Below the pieces are notes generated by a model. The model had not been told where the DNA came from and searched no databases. It worked only from the letters and a program-made list of their open reading frames with translations. 64,000 nucleotides of DNA from Phormidium sp. FACHB-1136 (GTDB lineage Bacteria; Cyanobacteriota; Cyanobacteriia; Phormidesmidales; Phormidesmidaceae), in assembly GCF_014697375.1 (NCBI RefSeq), contig NZ_JACJRS010000002.1, forward strand, positions 62,001 through 126,000, read 5' to 3'. Position numbers and translations under genes: made by a program. Numbering within the stretch: the stretch's first letter is position 1; every line of letters begins with the position of its first letter. Positions 18,257 through 29,029 of this stretch are shown here, piece by piece.

Positions 18257-20369
18257 CCGTTCCGTTGCCACTCGCCGAAGGACGACGGCGGCGACGACGA
18301 CGCACGGTATCGCCCTCCGCAGCAGGGGCATCACCATGGTCGGCAGCTTCAACGACAGGGGGCAGCTCCTCCACCGGGGAGATCACCGGGTCGGACACCA
18401 TCGTGGGCACTGGCGCTACTTCGGGCGTCCGCTGCACCTTAATGGGCATCTTGCTAGGAACAGGTTTGCCGGTCCCCATGGATGGGGCATCCACCTGAGC
18501 GACAGGTTCAGGATCGGCCATTGTGGCAGGTGCTTCTTCCTGGGGCAATGCGACAACGCCGAGGGTGGCGACCGGGTCTACCGCCGCACTTTCCCCCGGC
18601 GCTCGAACGGCAATGGTCACGTTGCGTGGATCAAGGATGGTTTCTCCATGGGCCAAGACGATGGGGGAAATCCCCATCATGGCGTAGATCCGCTGTTCGT
18701 CGGAGGTCATTTCCACCGTGATCACCTGGGGCGGCGTCGAGGGTTTCTTGTCATGGCGTCCCCCGGTTCGGCTGCGGCTGGTCCGAGCGGCAGGCTTTTC
18801 CTCTTCAGCGGGGCTATCGGCCATGGGCGCAAAATCCGCCACAGGACTGGGAATATCCTTAGGCGTACTGGGCAGCGCTTCGCGAGGAATGGGCGCTTCT
18901 TTGCTGGTACTGCGGCTGGGCAGTGGCTCCCGACGGCGACGGCGACGGTTCCCCTTATTCAGCTTGTCCTGATAGCTGGGATGGTTGATTAAATCCAACT
19001 CCTGCAAATCAGACTGGGTGCCTAATCCATCCAGTTGCGATTCCCGCAGGGCAGGTGTCCAGCTACTCTCCGACCGGGCACTGGGGTAGGACGGAATCAC
19101 AGGAGTCAGTCCAGGTTCGTCCTCCGTGGGGTGGGCACCGGGCAAATGCACCAAGTGGCCTAGGCCGCTACAGGTAGGGCAGGGGCGACCAAACAGTTCG
19201 TAGATATTTTGGCCTTGGCGTTTGCGGGTCAGTTCCACCAAGCCCAGTTCCGACAGTTGGGAAATCTGGGGCCGAGACTTATCCGACCGCAGGGCTTTGC
19301 TGAAATGTTCGAGGACTTGCAGCTTATCCCGCCGCGAATCCATATCAATGAAGTCAACAATAATCACCCCAGCAATGTTGCGGAGGCGCAGTTGACGGGC
19401 AATTTCCGTGGCGGCTTCGCAGTTTGTCCACAGCACCGTTTCGCGGGCGGTGGCAGATCGGGTGAAGGAACCGGAGTTCACGTCGATCACCGTCAACGCT
19501 TCGGTCGGTTCGATGATGATGTAGCCACCGGAGGGCAGATCTACCCTAGGTTTTAGGGCTTCCCGGATGGCCGCATTGACTCGGAAATATTCCAGAATGG
19601 AAACCCGTTCCCGGTGTTGGTCAATCAACACACCGTTAGGGATTTGGCCATCGCTCCAGCTAGAGAGGTGTTGCTTCACCCGCTTTAGGCCGGAACTAGA
19701 GTCGGTCACAATGCGGTTGACATCTGAATTATAGGTATCCCGCAACACCCGCTGAACAAAGTCATCATCGCGGTTGAGCAGGGCGGGCGGGCGGGTAGAA
19801 AGCGCCTGCTGCTGGATACTTTCCCACTGCTTTTGCAGGGTTTCCAGGTCTTCGATGATGGCGTTTTCGCTGATGCCCTCGGCCTCGGTACGCACCAGCA
19901 GACCCATGCCAGCGGGTTTGATCAAAATCGCCAAGGCCCGCAGGCGGTTGCGCTCATTTTCGCTGCGAATGCGACGGGATAGGTTCACCCCCCGACCATA
20001 GGGCATCAGCACCAGGTAGCGACCAGGTAGGGAAATATTGCCCGTGAGCCGGGGGCCTTTGTTGCCCGTCGGCTCCTTCATAATCTGCACCAGCACCTTT
20101 TGCTGGGGGGCCACCAGTTCGGTGATGGAACCCGCCATTTTCTTCAGCCGCAGGGGGCCGAGGTCGGTGACGTGCATAAACCCGTTGCGTTCGCTGTCGC
20201 CAATGTTGACGAAGGCGGCGTCAATACCGGGCAGAACATTCTCAACGGTGCCTAAATAAATATCGCTGACCTGGTGGCTCCCGGTGGCCACAATTAATTC
20301 CTGAATCTGATCTTCCGAGAAAACCGCAGCGATCCGATTCTGCTCAGCAATAACAATCTGCTTCGGCAT
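18249..20369 (-). CDS. rne: Ribonuclease E/G
   Basis: 706 aa. Endoribonuclease of mRNA decay and rRNA processing. The catalytic half (residues 1-~410) has the S1-like region (YLGTVENVLPGIDAAFVNIG), DNase I-like motifs (VIDVNSGSFT, IIVDFIDMD) and the Zn-link CPTCSG. The C-terminal ~290 residues are low-complexity, proline-rich and end in a run of arginines (VRRRRRRRPSASG). In cyanobacteria a C-terminal Arg-rich peptide of RNase E binds PNPase, and pnp is also in this window. A gene-free region of about 440 bases precedes it, consistent with a long 5' leader. Confidence 0.96.
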   Translation of the reverse strand: MPKQIVIAEQNRIAAVFSEDQIQELIVATGSHQVSDIYLGTVENVLPGIDAAFVNIGDSERNGFMHVTDLGPLRLKKMAGSITELVAPQQKVLVQIMKEPTGNKGPRLTGNISLPGRYLVLMPYGRGVNLSRRIRSENERNRLRALAILIKPAGMGLLVRTEAEGISENAIIEDLETLQKQWESIQQQALSTRPPALLNRDDDFVQRVLRDTYNSDVNRIVTDSSSGLKRVKQHLSSWSDGQIPNGVLIDQHRERVSILEYFRVNAAIREALKPRVDLPSGGYIIIEPTEALTVIDVNSGSFTRSATARETVLWTNCEAATEIARQLRLRNIAGVIIVDFIDMDSRRDKLQVLEHFSKALRSDKSRPQISQLSELGLVELTRKRQGQNIYELFGRPCPTCSGLGHLVHLPGAHPTEDEPGLTPVIPSYPSARSESSWTPALRESQLDGLGTQSDLQELDLINHPSYQDKLNKGNRRRRRREPLPSRSTSKEAPIPREALPSTPKDIPSPVADFAPMADSPAEEEKPAARTSRSRTGGRHDKKPSTPPQVITVEMTSDEQRIYAMMGISPIVLAHGETILDPRNVTIAVRAPGESAAVDPVATLGVVALPQEEAPATMADPEPVAQVDAPSMGTGKPVPSKMPIKVQRTPEVAPVPTMVSDPVISPVEELPPVVEAADHGDAPAAEGDTVRRRRRRRPSASGNGTDE

Positions 20370-20810
20370 TCAAATTCCTCATACAACGCTCACTAGGGCG
20401 GATAAAATGCAAAACTTTCACTGGGAATGAAGCCGCGAGACCCACAGAGCCTACCGAAATACTCCATCCAGATCGGGGAAAACGAGATTGCAAGGGTTCC
20501 ACTGTCACAACCGCCCTAGCACTGGCTACGACGATGACATTGCAGGGCACACCGGGGTCACTCTGGGCCACCGAGGCACTTCGAGAATTCTTGGCGATGC
20601 CAGAACAGGCGTTGGAACGGCAAACCTACACAAGAGCTCTTAACTGAAGCGCCCAGGGCTAAGGACTGATAGCCACCTAAACACTTGCCATGTGCTATCC
20701 GTCTAAGCACACTTGGTCTTGTTTAGATGCATTATAGCGTTAAGGCTTGCCCATAGCATATAACTGCGGATCTTTGTAGGGAGAATCCGAGAAAATTGCC
20801 CCAGTGCCCC
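20370..20810 (-). promoter_or_regulatory. Upstream/leader region of rne
   Basis: About 440 bases without a supportable gene between the rne start and the terminator of rnj. Long 5' untranslated leaders used for autoregulation are known for rne genes. No specific structure could be assigned by eye. Confidence 0.4.
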
Positions 20811-20849
20811 AAACAAAACCGCCACCGACGGGGTTTCCATCGATGGCGG
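20811..20849 (-). terminator. Rho-independent terminator after rnj
   Basis: On the minus strand CCGCCATCGA pairs with TCGGTGGCGG (one A-C mismatch, 11-base loop) and is followed by TTTTGTTT. It starts about 11 bases past the rnj stop. Confidence 0.75.
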
Positions 20850-20859
20850 CTGGGGGGAT

Positions 20860-22620
20860 TTAGGAGGCCGACGCGGCGACCGGGCTACGGCCCCGTTTGG
20901 CTTGGGGCTCGGCGGCGGTACCTTGCAGCAGCAGAATCAGCAGCGGGTCGCGCTTATCCAGTTCACGGCGCAGCAGCCGACGCAGATCCCGATCCATCAA
21001 GCCCTTGAGGCCGTCCCAATCGACGGTGGACTGCCCCTTTTGGCCCTTCACAATCAGTTCAGACCCGTGGGTTTCTAGCACCTGCTCCAGTACTTGCTGT
21101 ACCGCCTTTTGGAATCGCTCTGGGTTGACGCTGTGGGCCACGCCACGCAGTTGCACCGTTGGCCCTGCCAGCAGTTTGCCGTTGTCGCCAATGGTGGCGG
21201 CGATGGTGACAACGCCATCTTCGGCGAGTTGTTGACGGTCTTTCAGAATGTCGCGGCCCACCACACCCACGCGGGAGGAATCCACCAGCTCAATACCGGA
21301 GGGCACCTTCCCGGCCACACGAATGCCGGACGGATCCAACTCGACCATATCGCCGTTTTGGATAATCACCATGTTTTCCGCCGGAATCCCCATGCTTTGA
21401 GCGGTTTCAGCATGTTTCACTAGCATCCGGTGCTCACCGTGGACGGGCAGAAAATACTTGGGCTTGGTCAGGGCCAGCATCAGTTTGTGGTCTTCCTGGG
21501 AACCATGGCCAGAGACGTGGATGCCCTTATCTTTGCCGTAGACCACCTTGGCCCCGCGCATCATCAGCTTGTCGATGGTGTTGACCACGGCGATGGTGTT
21601 GCCGGGGATGGGGTTGGCGGAGAACACCACGGTATCCCCCCGCTTAATTTTGAGCTGGCGGTGGGAGTCTTCGGCAATGCGGGTGAGGGCCGCGAGTGGT
21701 TCGCCCTGGGAGCCCGTAGTGAGGATCAGCACGTTTTCGTCGGCGGTTTGGCCCAGGTTGCGCAGGGGCAAAAACAGACTTTCCGGGCATTTGATATAGC
21801 CCAAATCCCGCGCATGGGCGATCACGTTCAGCATGGAGCGGCCCACCACAAACACCTTGCGGTTGTGCTTTTGGGCCAGTTCCAAAATCATGTTGACCCG
21901 ATGCACCGAGGAGGAGAAGGTAGTGACAAACAGCCGACCTTCCGCCTTGGCAAACTCCCGATCCAGGTTGGGGAACACCGACCGCTCCGAAGGGGTGTGA
22001 CCGGGCAGTTCCGCATTGGTGGAGTCGCTAATCAGACACAGGACGCCCCGTTCCCCGGCTTCCGCTAGCCGTTGGATATCAAAGGTTTCGCCATCCACGG
22101 GAGTAAAGTCAAATTTGAAGTCGCCCGTATGCACCACCACGCCCACGGGGGTGTGGATAATCACCGAACAGCTATCGGCGATGGAGTGGGTGTTGCGAAT
22201 GTACTCCACCAAAAATGAGTTGCCCACCCGCACCGTTTCGCGGGGGCGCACCTGGCGCAGTTCCGTGCGGTCGGCCACCCCGGCCTCCTCCAGCTTGTCC
22301 TCCAGCAGGGCCATGGCGAGGCGGGGGCCGTAGATCACTGGAATATCAAACTGCTTGAGGTGGAAGGCAATGCCGCCGATGTGGTCTTCGTGACCATGGG
22401 TGACAATCATGCCCTTGATTTTGTCGCGGTTTTCCCGCAGGTAGGTGACATCGGGCAGCACAATGTTCACCCCGTGCATCCCGTCGGTGGGAAAGGCCAG
22501 TCCGGCATCGAGCAACATAATTTCGTTGTTGATCTCAAACACGCAGGTGTTTTTGCCGATTTCGTGCAGCCCACCGAGGGGAACAATTTTGAGGGCTGAC
22601 TGATTTTGTTTGGCTGTCAT
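20860..22620 (-). CDS. rnj: Ribonuclease J
   Basis: 586 aa. Metallo-beta-lactamase/beta-CASP 5'-3' exonuclease and endonuclease of mRNA turnover. Metal site THGHEDHIGG, later motifs HTGDFKFD and SDSTNAE, and the beta-CASP HVSGHGSQED block are visible. The C-terminal RNase J domain ends in a short basic tail (KRGRSPVAAS). The start MTAKQNQSALKIVPLGGLHE fits the family. It stands alone between long gene-free regions. Confidence 0.95.
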   Translation of the reverse strand: MTAKQNQSALKIVPLGGLHEIGKNTCVFEINNEIMLLDAGLAFPTDGMHGVNIVLPDVTYLRENRDKIKGMIVTHGHEDHIGGIAFHLKQFDIPVIYGPRLAMALLEDKLEEAGVADRTELRQVRPRETVRVGNSFLVEYIRNTHSIADSCSVIIHTPVGVVVHTGDFKFDFTPVDGETFDIQRLAEAGERGVLCLISDSTNAELPGHTPSERSVFPNLDREFAKAEGRLFVTTFSSSVHRVNMILELAQKHNRKVFVVGRSMLNVIAHARDLGYIKCPESLFLPLRNLGQTADENVLILTTGSQGEPLAALTRIAEDSHRQLKIKRGDTVVFSANPIPGNTIAVVNTIDKLMMRGAKVVYGKDKGIHVSGHGSQEDHKLMLALTKPKYFLPVHGEHRMLVKHAETAQSMGIPAENMVIIQNGDMVELDPSGIRVAGKVPSGIELVDSSRVGVVGRDILKDRQQLAEDGVVTIAATIGDNGKLLAGPTVQLRGVAHSVNPERFQKAVQQVLEQVLETHGSELIVKGQKGQSTVDWDGLKGLMDRDLRRLLRRELDKRDPLLILLLQGTAAEPQAKRGRSPVAASAS

Positions 22621-23151
22621 AAAGAATCGTCTCGTAAGTAGAAAACAGAACTGAAAAGCTAAAAATAGGTGGGATGGTCTAGGGCGTCGGGCCTTGCAGA
22701 GATGACCTATCCCTAGAACGGATGGCTAACCGGAAAAACCGCTGGCTCGACGGTGGGGAGGGAGTCGCGAGGGGAGGGCTGGGGCCAGCAATCATCGTCG
22801 ATCCCTCAAACAAGGGGAGATCGGGGCTGGCTCAGACGGTATTGATGGCGATGGCGATGGGGAAAAAGGGTAAAACGCAACAACGCATAGAGGAGAAATC
22901 CTAGGAAAAGTAGTAGAAAACAACGTCAGAATGTTTAGAAGTTACGGGGAAAGGACAAGGTTATCGATCAAAAGGTACGAGAGCTACGGTAGGCGACACT
23001 GAATAGACGATGGTCAAGGAGGTCAATAGTCAGTAGGATTGAGTTGTTGGACAAGGTGGATGGTCTGGAAGAGCTTTATCGAGTCATCGCCTGAAGGGTA
23101 AGGCTGACCTAGGAATTAGGACGAACGCAATCTAAGACTTAAATCCAAGAC
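22621..23151. other. 531-bp gene-free region upstream of rnj
   Basis: No convincing coding sequence, tRNA or repeat is seen. It separates rnj from the end of dapA and probably holds the rnj promoter plus a long leader. The only open reading stretch (22722-22904, plus) has no recognisable similarity and is Gly/Lys-rich noise. Confidence 0.4.
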
Positions 23152-24036
23152 TTAATCTAGGTCTAAGGGTTGCAAGACTTGGTCTAGGAGGGACAACACA
23201 TCATCCCCGGCGGGACAGAGGGGCAGTCGCACAGAGCCCACATTCCAACCCTGTTTTACCAGTACTGCCTTCACTGGAACTGGATTTGTTGTTACAAACA
23301 GCGCCTTAAACAAGGGCAATAGTTTGAGGTGAATCTCGGTGGCCTGATGAACTTGGCCCGATTCGTAGGCTTGAACCATGCGCTGGATATGATCACCCAC
23401 CAGATGGCTGGCTACGCTCACCACTCCACAGCCACCCACCGAAAGCATCGGCAGGGTGAGGGAATCATCGCCGGAATAGATCAGAAAGTCGGCGGGGGTA
23501 TGGCAGCGAATTTGGCTGACCTGATCTAGACTACCGCTAGCTTCCTTGATTGCTAGGATATTGTCAACCTCCGCCAGACGCGCCACGGTCTCCACGGCGA
23601 GGTTGCACCCCGTCCGTCCCGGAATGTTGTAAAGCATGATCGGCAGGTCGGGCACCGCCTCCGCAATGTGTCGGAAGTGCTGGTAGAGCCCCTCTTGGGG
23701 AGGCTTGTTGTAGTAGGGCACCACCTGAAGCGCCCCATCGAGATCCAGGTGGCTGGCCTTTTGGGTGGCTTCTATCGCTTCGTGGGTGGAGTTGGAGCCC
23801 GTCCCCGCCACCACCTTGGCCCGACCGCCCACGGCCTGCTTCACCGCCTGGAACAGTTGATATTCCTCATCCCAGGTCAGGGTCGGCGATTCGCCCGTGG
23901 TACCACACACCACCAGCCCATCGCTACCGTGGTTGACCAAGTGATCCGCCAGACGTTCGGCCATCGCGTAATCGACGGAGCCATCCTGGGAGAATGGCGT
24001 CACCATGGCCGTAAGCACTCTGCCGAAATATACCAC
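23152..24036 (-). CDS. dapA: 4-hydroxy-tetrahydrodipicolinate synthase
   Basis: 294 aa. Condenses pyruvate with aspartate semialdehyde, first committed step to lysine and diaminopimelate. TIM-barrel family motifs: GTTGESPTL, the Tyr in [15 protein letters not shown], and the Schiff-base Lys in [12 protein letters not shown] start at 24034-24036 gives the family N-terminus ([14 protein letters not shown]). It follows asd, which makes its substrate, in the same direction with a 152-base gap. Confidence 0.96.
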   Translation of the reverse strand: MVYFGRVLTAMVTPFSQDGSVDYAMAERLADHLVNHGSDGLVVCGTTGESPTLTWDEEYQLFQAVKQAVGGRAKVVAGTGSNSTHEAIEATQKASHLDLDGALQVVPYYNKPPQEGLYQHFRHIAEAVPDLPIMLYNIPGRTGCNLAVETVARLAEVDNILAIKEASGSLDQVSQIRCHTPADFLIYSGDDSLTLPMLSVGGCGVVSVASHLVGDHIQRMVQAYESGQVHQATEIHLKLLPLFKALFVTTNPVPVKAVLVKQGWNVGSVRLPLCPAGDDVLSLLDQVLQPLDLD

Positions 24037-24188
24037 TCGAATTTACTGTCCTCTGGTTTAAGGGCAGGACGCATCCCGCCTGACGTTTGGATTATACCAA
24101 TTTAGCCGAAAATCTCAGGATGGGAATCCCCGCAGTTTATCCCGGATTATCCTTGGGCCGTTCCCGCAAACATTCCCAGAGCCGTGCC

Positions 24189-25223
24189 CTAGGCCGTGGC
24201 CGTGGCCGCAACCCCAGTCTTGACGGTGAGCAATTCCGCAATTTGGACGGCATTGAGGGCCGCGCCCTTGCGAATTTGGTCGCCGCAGAGCCAAAGCTCT
24301 AGGGCGTTGGGATTGGAGAGATCTTGGCGAATCCGCCCCACCAACACGTCATCCTGGCCGCTGGCTTCAATGGGCATAGGGAAGTAGTTGCGGCTCCAGT
24401 CTTCCACCACCTTCACTCCGGGGGCTTGGCTCAGCAATTGCTTGGCTTCGGCCACGGGGAAGGGCGAGCCAAACTCAATGTTCAGTGCTTCGGAATGGGC
24501 ACGCAGTACGGGAACCCGCACACAGGTGGCTGAAATGCGTAAATCAGGAGACCCAAAAATCTTGCGGGTCTCGTTCACCATTTTCATCTCTTCCTGGCAG
24601 TAGCCCAACTCGTTAAGTTCCGAGTTGTGGGGGAACAGGTTAAAGGCGAGGGGATAGGGGAAGGCTTCGGCCACGGGTTCTTCGCCGTTCAAAATCGCCT
24701 GGGCTTGGCGCTTCACTTCCTCCATGGCCCGTGCCCCGGCCCCGCTGGCGGATTGGTAGGTGGACACCACCAGCCGCTGGATGGGCCGTACCTGATGCAG
24801 GGGCCACAGGGCCAGGGACATCAAAATGGTGGTGCAGTTGGGGTTGGCGATGATGCCCTGGTGCTGGTAGGTGGCCTCTGGGTTCACCTCTGGCACCACC
24901 AGGGGAACGGTGGGATCCATGCGGAAGGCGCTGGAGTTGTCGATGGAAACGGCCCCCGCCGCTGCGGCCTTGGGTAGCCACTCTTTGGAAATCGACCCGC
25001 CCGCCGAGGCCAGCACCAAATCCACGCCGTCAAACGCGCCCTCGCCCAGGGCTTCCACCGTCAGGGTTTCGCCCATAAAGGGAATCTGGGTGCCCGCCGA
25101 CCGGGAGGAGGCCAGCAGCTTCAGGGTTTTCACGGGAAAAGCACGCTGTTCCAAAAGGGCCAAAAGCTCGGCCCCCACCGCTCCGGTGGCTCCCAAAACA
25201 GCGACATTTAACCCGTTAGCCAC
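24189..25223 (-). CDS. asd: Aspartate-semialdehyde dehydrogenase
   Basis: 344 aa. Reduces beta-aspartyl phosphate to aspartate semialdehyde, substrate of DapA. NADP-binding GATGAVGAELL, catalytic Cys in NPNCTTI, substrate-binding QSASGAGARAMEE. GTG start at 25221-25223. asd-dapA runs on the minus strand, divergent from tig, so the 164 bases between asd and tig hold both promoters. Confidence 0.96.
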   Translation of the reverse strand: MANGLNVAVLGATGAVGAELLALLEQRAFPVKTLKLLASSRSAGTQIPFMGETLTVEALGEGAFDGVDLVLASAGGSISKEWLPKAAAAGAVSIDNSSAFRMDPTVPLVVPEVNPEATYQHQGIIANPNCTTILMSLALWPLHQVRPIQRLVVSTYQSASGAGARAMEEVKRQAQAILNGEEPVAEAFPYPLAFNLFPHNSELNELGYCQEEMKMVNETRKIFGSPDLRISATCVRVPVLRAHSEALNIEFGSPFPVAEAKQLLSQAPGVKVVEDWSRNYFPMPIEASGQDDVLVGRIRQDLSNPNALELWLCGDQIRKGAALNAVQIAELLTVKTGVAATATA

Positions 25224-25387
25224 AGCCGTTCTCCCGTTTTCTTTAAATGTTCCTAAACAAGCCTATCCGCTGATGGTAGCATCTGCGCCCCATTGGTCAG
25301 CGCTTTTGAATCCTGTCTTCATACAGAATAGGGGCTTGCCTTTGGAGTATGCTTATTAATTGCGTCATTTTTTTAGCAGCAGACCCC

Positions 25388-26806
25388 ATGAAAGTTATCC
25401 AGGAAGTATTGCCCGACAGCCAAGTTGGTCTAGAGATTGAAATCCCTTCAGAGATGTCTCAGAAGACCTACGACAAGGTGCTCCAGCAAATGATGCGCAC
25501 CATCAATATTCCTGGCTTTCGTAAGGGCAAGGTGCCCAAGCCCGTATTTTTGCAACGGGTAGGTATTCCCCAATTTAAGGCGGCGGTGCTAGAGGAATTG
25601 GTGCAGTCGGCGGTGGATCAGGCGATCAAACAAGAAAACATCGACGCTATCGGCAACTACCAGCTCAAGTCTGACTTTGAGGCGCTGCTTAGCCAGTACG
25701 AACCCACCCAAGGGCTGACCCTTCAGGTTTCCGTGGATGTGCCTCCCCGCGTCACCCTGAAGCAGTATAAGGATCTCACCGTTCAGGCGGAGGAAATTCT
25801 GCCCGACCTGGAGCAGGTGGATAAGACTCTGGAGCGCTACCAAAGCAACCTAGCCACCCTGGTACCCGTGGAGGATCGTCCTTCCCAGATGGGCGATATT
25901 GCCGTAATTGACTTTGTGGGCAAGGTGCAGGACGAATCTGGCGAGTGGGAAGCCTTTGAAGGTGGTTCCGCCGAGGATTTCCAAGTGGAACTGTCCGAGG
26001 GCCGTTTCATCCCTGGGTTCATCGAAGGCATTGCTGGCATGGCCCTAGAGGAATCCAAAGATTTGGAAATTTCCTTCCCCGACGATTACTCCCAGCCCGA
26101 CCTTGCTGGGAAGCCCGCCCTGTTCTCCATCACCCTGAAGGAAATTAAGGAGAAGGAACTGCCGGATCTCGACGATGACTTTGCCCAGGAGGTCAGCGAG
26201 TACGAGACCATCGCCGAACTGCGGGCTTCCCTGGAAGAGCGCTACACCAAAGAGGCCACCGACCGCACCCAAACCAACAAAAATGAGGCGCTGATCAACG
26301 CCCTGGTGGAACACCTAGACGCTGAAATCCCCAACACCCTGATTCAGCGGGAAGTGGACTTTCTGCTCACCCAAACCATCATGCAGTTCAGCCGCCAGGG
26401 CATTGACGTGAACAAACTGCTGACCCGCGAAATTGTGGACAACATGCGGAAACAGGCCCGTCCCGAAGCGGTGGATCGCCTGAAGCGCACCCTGGCCCTG
26501 GGCGAAGTGGCTAAGCAGGAAGGGATCAGCGTGGATGACGACGCCCTGGAAGCCAAGGTGGAAGAAACCATGGCCGAAATTGAGGACGTGAACCAAATCG
26601 ATCCCGAACGGCTGGTGCAGGTGCTGAAGGAAGAACTGCTTCAGGAGAAAATCCTCACCTGGTTGGAAGGGGTGAACACCGTGGAACTGGTGCCCGAAGG
26701 GAGCCTGAAGAAGGCTGACGAAGAAGCAGCGGCAGATGCCGACGAGCCGGAAGACGTCGCGGCGGAAAACGCCGTGGTGGATGTGGACGCCACCGCCGCC
26801 GAGTAA
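25388..26806 (+). CDS. tig: Trigger factor
   Basis: 472 aa ribosome-bound chaperone and peptidyl-prolyl isomerase. The N-terminal ribosome-binding domain has PGFRKGKVPKPVF; the FKBP-like middle includes VIDFVGKVQDESG; then the helical arms. The tail is Glu/Ala-rich (DEEAAADADEPEDVAAENA). I choose ATG 25388 (MKVIQEVLPDSQVGLEIEIP) because this is the family N-terminus; an in-frame ATG at 25349 adds 13 residues without support. It leads the conserved tig-clpP-clpX cluster. Confidence 0.96.
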   Translation: MKVIQEVLPDSQVGLEIEIPSEMSQKTYDKVLQQMMRTINIPGFRKGKVPKPVFLQRVGIPQFKAAVLEELVQSAVDQAIKQENIDAIGNYQLKSDFEALLSQYEPTQGLTLQVSVDVPPRVTLKQYKDLTVQAEEILPDLEQVDKTLERYQSNLATLVPVEDRPSQMGDIAVIDFVGKVQDESGEWEAFEGGSAEDFQVELSEGRFIPGFIEGIAGMALEESKDLEISFPDDYSQPDLAGKPALFSITLKEIKEKELPDLDDDFAQEVSEYETIAELRASLEERYTKEATDRTQTNKNEALINALVEHLDAEIPNTLIQREVDFLLTQTIMQFSRQGIDVNKLLTREIVDNMRKQARPEAVDRLKRTLALGEVAKQEGISVDDDALEAKVEETMAEIEDVNQIDPERLVQVLKEELLQEKILTWLEGVNTVELVPEGSLKKADEEAAADADEPEDVAAENAVVDVDATAAE

Positions 26807-26986
26807 GGTTAGCCTAGCTGGGGGAAGGTCTGGCCTTAGTTTTTGAGCCAGATCCATCCCCACCGGGGTAGCCCTTGGGTTTTGGGGCATAATGACCATA
26901 GGGGAGATGTGTTGATCCCAGAGGCGGCAACCATCGCCCATGGCCCTAATTTGCCCCTGACCCTTGAAATATTCCGCAAACCCACT

Positions 26987-27676
26987 ATGATTGCATCGAA
27001 CATTGATCACAGGTTGATTACGAGTTTGAGTTCTACCGCTGCCAGCCTCAATCAGTTGCAGAACATGCTGCCCGTCGTCGTCGAGCAATCCGGTCGGGGA
27101 GAGCGCGCCTTTGACATTTACTCTCGGCTTCTCCGTGAGCGCATTGTCTTTTTGGGCACCCCAGTTACGGGGGAAGTGGCCGATTCCATCGTGGCCCAAC
27201 TGCTATATCTGGACGCTGAGGATCCCGAAAAAGATGTACAGATTTACATCAATTCCCCAGGTGGATCCGTCACGGCAGGCATGGCCATCTACGACACCAT
27301 GCAGCAAATTCGCCCCGATGTCGTCACCATTTGCTTTGGCCTAGCCGCGAGTATGGGAGCGTTCCTGCTCTGCGCTGGGGCCAAGGGTAAGCGGTTGTCG
27401 CTGCCCAGTTCTCGGATTATGATTCACCAACCCCTCGGCGGTGCCCAGGGGCAAGCGGTGGACATTGCCATCCAGGCCAAGGAAATTCTTTACCATAAGA
27501 ACCGTTTGAACGAGTTGATCGCGTACCATACAGGGCAACCCATCGAGCGCGTAGAAGCCGACACCGAGCGGGACTTCTATATGTCGGCGGAAGATGCCAA
27601 GCAATATGGGTTGATTGATAGCGTGGTGGAGCAGCATTCCCTGTCCAGTCCTCCTGCAATGACTGCACTTCATTAG
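26987..27676 (+). CDS. clpP: ATP-dependent Clp protease proteolytic subunit
   Basis: 229 aa. Serine peptidase of the ClpXP complex. The catalytic Ser in [11 protein letters not shown] and His in MIHQPLGG are present; the start of the mature core is [22 protein letters not shown] 26987 is chosen; an earlier in-frame start (26843) would add residues unlike the family. It lies 180 bases after tig and 10 bases before clpX. Confidence 0.95.
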   Translation: MIASNIDHRLITSLSSTAASLNQLQNMLPVVVEQSGRGERAFDIYSRLLRERIVFLGTPVTGEVADSIVAQLLYLDAEDPEKDVQIYINSPGGSVTAGMAIYDTMQQIRPDVVTICFGLAASMGAFLLCAGAKGKRLSLPSSRIMIHQPLGGAQGQAVDIAIQAKEILYHKNRLNELIAYHTGQPIERVEADTERDFYMSAEDAKQYGLIDSVVEQHSLSSPPAMTALH

Positions 27677-27686
27677 GGTCACAGAT

Positions 27687-29027
27687 ATGTCTAAGTACGA
27701 CTCCCATCTCAAGTGCTCCTTTTGTGGCAAGTCCCAAGAGCAGGTGCGCAAACTCATTGCGGGGCCGGGGGTCTACATCTGCGACGAATGTGTTGACCTG
27801 TGCAATGAAATTCTAGACGAGGAGTTATTCGATGCGGGAGCGACCGCCCCCCAACCCGTCCCCCGGCGAGAAATGGCCACCAGCGAACGCCCTCGAACCT
27901 CCTCCCCCATCTCCCTGAGCCAAATTCCCAAGCCCAGGGAAATTAAGAAATATCTTGATGAGCATGTCATCGGTCAGGATGAGGCCAAGAAAGTCTTGTC
28001 TGTGGCGGTCTATAACCACTACAAGCGCCTCAGCTACCTCCAAAGCCTGGAGGGCGAGTCCACTGACGATACCATCGAGCTGCAAAAATCTAACATTTTG
28101 CTGATTGGCCCCACGGGCTGCGGCAAAACCCTGCTGGCCCAAACCCTGGCCCGGATTCTGGATGTGCCCTTTGCCGTTGCCGATGCTACGACCCTCACGG
28201 AAGCGGGTTACGTAGGTGAGGACGTGGAAAACATCCTGCTGCGCCTATTGCAGGTGGCCGATCTCGATGTGGAAGAGGCCCAGCGCGGCATCATCTACAT
28301 CGACGAAATCGACAAAATTGCCCGTAAGAGCGAAAATCCCTCCATCACCCGCGATGTCTCTGGGGAAGGCGTACAGCAAGCCCTGCTAAAAATGCTGGAG
28401 GGCACCGTCGCCAACGTGCCGCCCCAGGGAGGCCGCAAACATCCCTACCAAGACTGCATCCAGATCGACACCAGCAATATTTTGTTTATCTGCGGTGGAG
28501 CCTTTGTGGGGCTGGAAAAAATCGTGGAGCAGCGCATCGGCAAGAAGTCCATCGGCTTTGTGCAACCCGGCGAAACCCAGGTTTCCCGCGAAAAACGGGC
28601 GGCGGACGTGTTGCAAAACCTAGAGCCAGACGATCTGGTGAAATTTGGCCTCATCCCTGAATTTATTGGCCGGATTCCCGCCACTACGGTGGTCGAACCC
28701 CTGGATGAAGAGTCCTTAGTGGCTATCCTCACCGAGCCGAAGAACGCCCTAGTGAAGCAGTTCCAAAAGCTGATGCGGATGGACAACGTGCAGCTAGAAT
28801 TCAAGCCCGACGCCCTCACAGCCATTGCGCGAGAAGCCTATCGCCGCAAGACCGGAGCCCGTGCCCTGCGCGGCATCATCGAAGAATTGATGCTGGATGT
28901 GATGTACGAACTGCCCTCCCGCAAAGACCTGAAGCGCTGCATGATTACTCGCGAAATGGTGGAACAGCGCTCTACGGCGGATTTGCTGCTGCATCCCTCC
29001 TCCATCCCCACCCCTGAGTCGGCCTAG
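27687..29027 (+). CDS. clpX: ATP-dependent Clp protease ATP-binding subunit ClpX
   Basis: 446 aa AAA+ unfoldase feeding ClpP. The N-terminal zinc domain has cysteines in CSFCGKS and [11 protein letters not shown]+ core: Walker [11 protein letters not shown], Walker [20 protein letters not shown] pore-region loop and the sensor-2 region GARALRGI. It is translated closely after clpP. Confidence 0.97.
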   Translation: MSKYDSHLKCSFCGKSQEQVRKLIAGPGVYICDECVDLCNEILDEELFDAGATAPQPVPRREMATSERPRTSSPISLSQIPKPREIKKYLDEHVIGQDEAKKVLSVAVYNHYKRLSYLQSLEGESTDDTIELQKSNILLIGPTGCGKTLLAQTLARILDVPFAVADATTLTEAGYVGEDVENILLRLLQVADLDVEEAQRGIIYIDEIDKIARKSENPSITRDVSGEGVQQALLKMLEGTVANVPPQGGRKHPYQDCIQIDTSNILFICGGAFVGLEKIVEQRIGKKSIGFVQPGETQVSREKRAADVLQNLEPDDLVKFGLIPEFIGRIPATTVVEPLDEESLVAILTEPKNALVKQFQKLMRMDNVQLEFKPDALTAIAREAYRRKTGARALRGIIEELMLDVMYELPSRKDLKRCMITREMVEQRSTADLLLHPSSIPTPESA

Positions 29028-29029
29028 CC

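Noticed and set aside
22722-22904. 60-codon plus-strand frame upstream of rnj
   Set aside because: No homology signal, no ribosome site, biased composition; treated as leader sequence.
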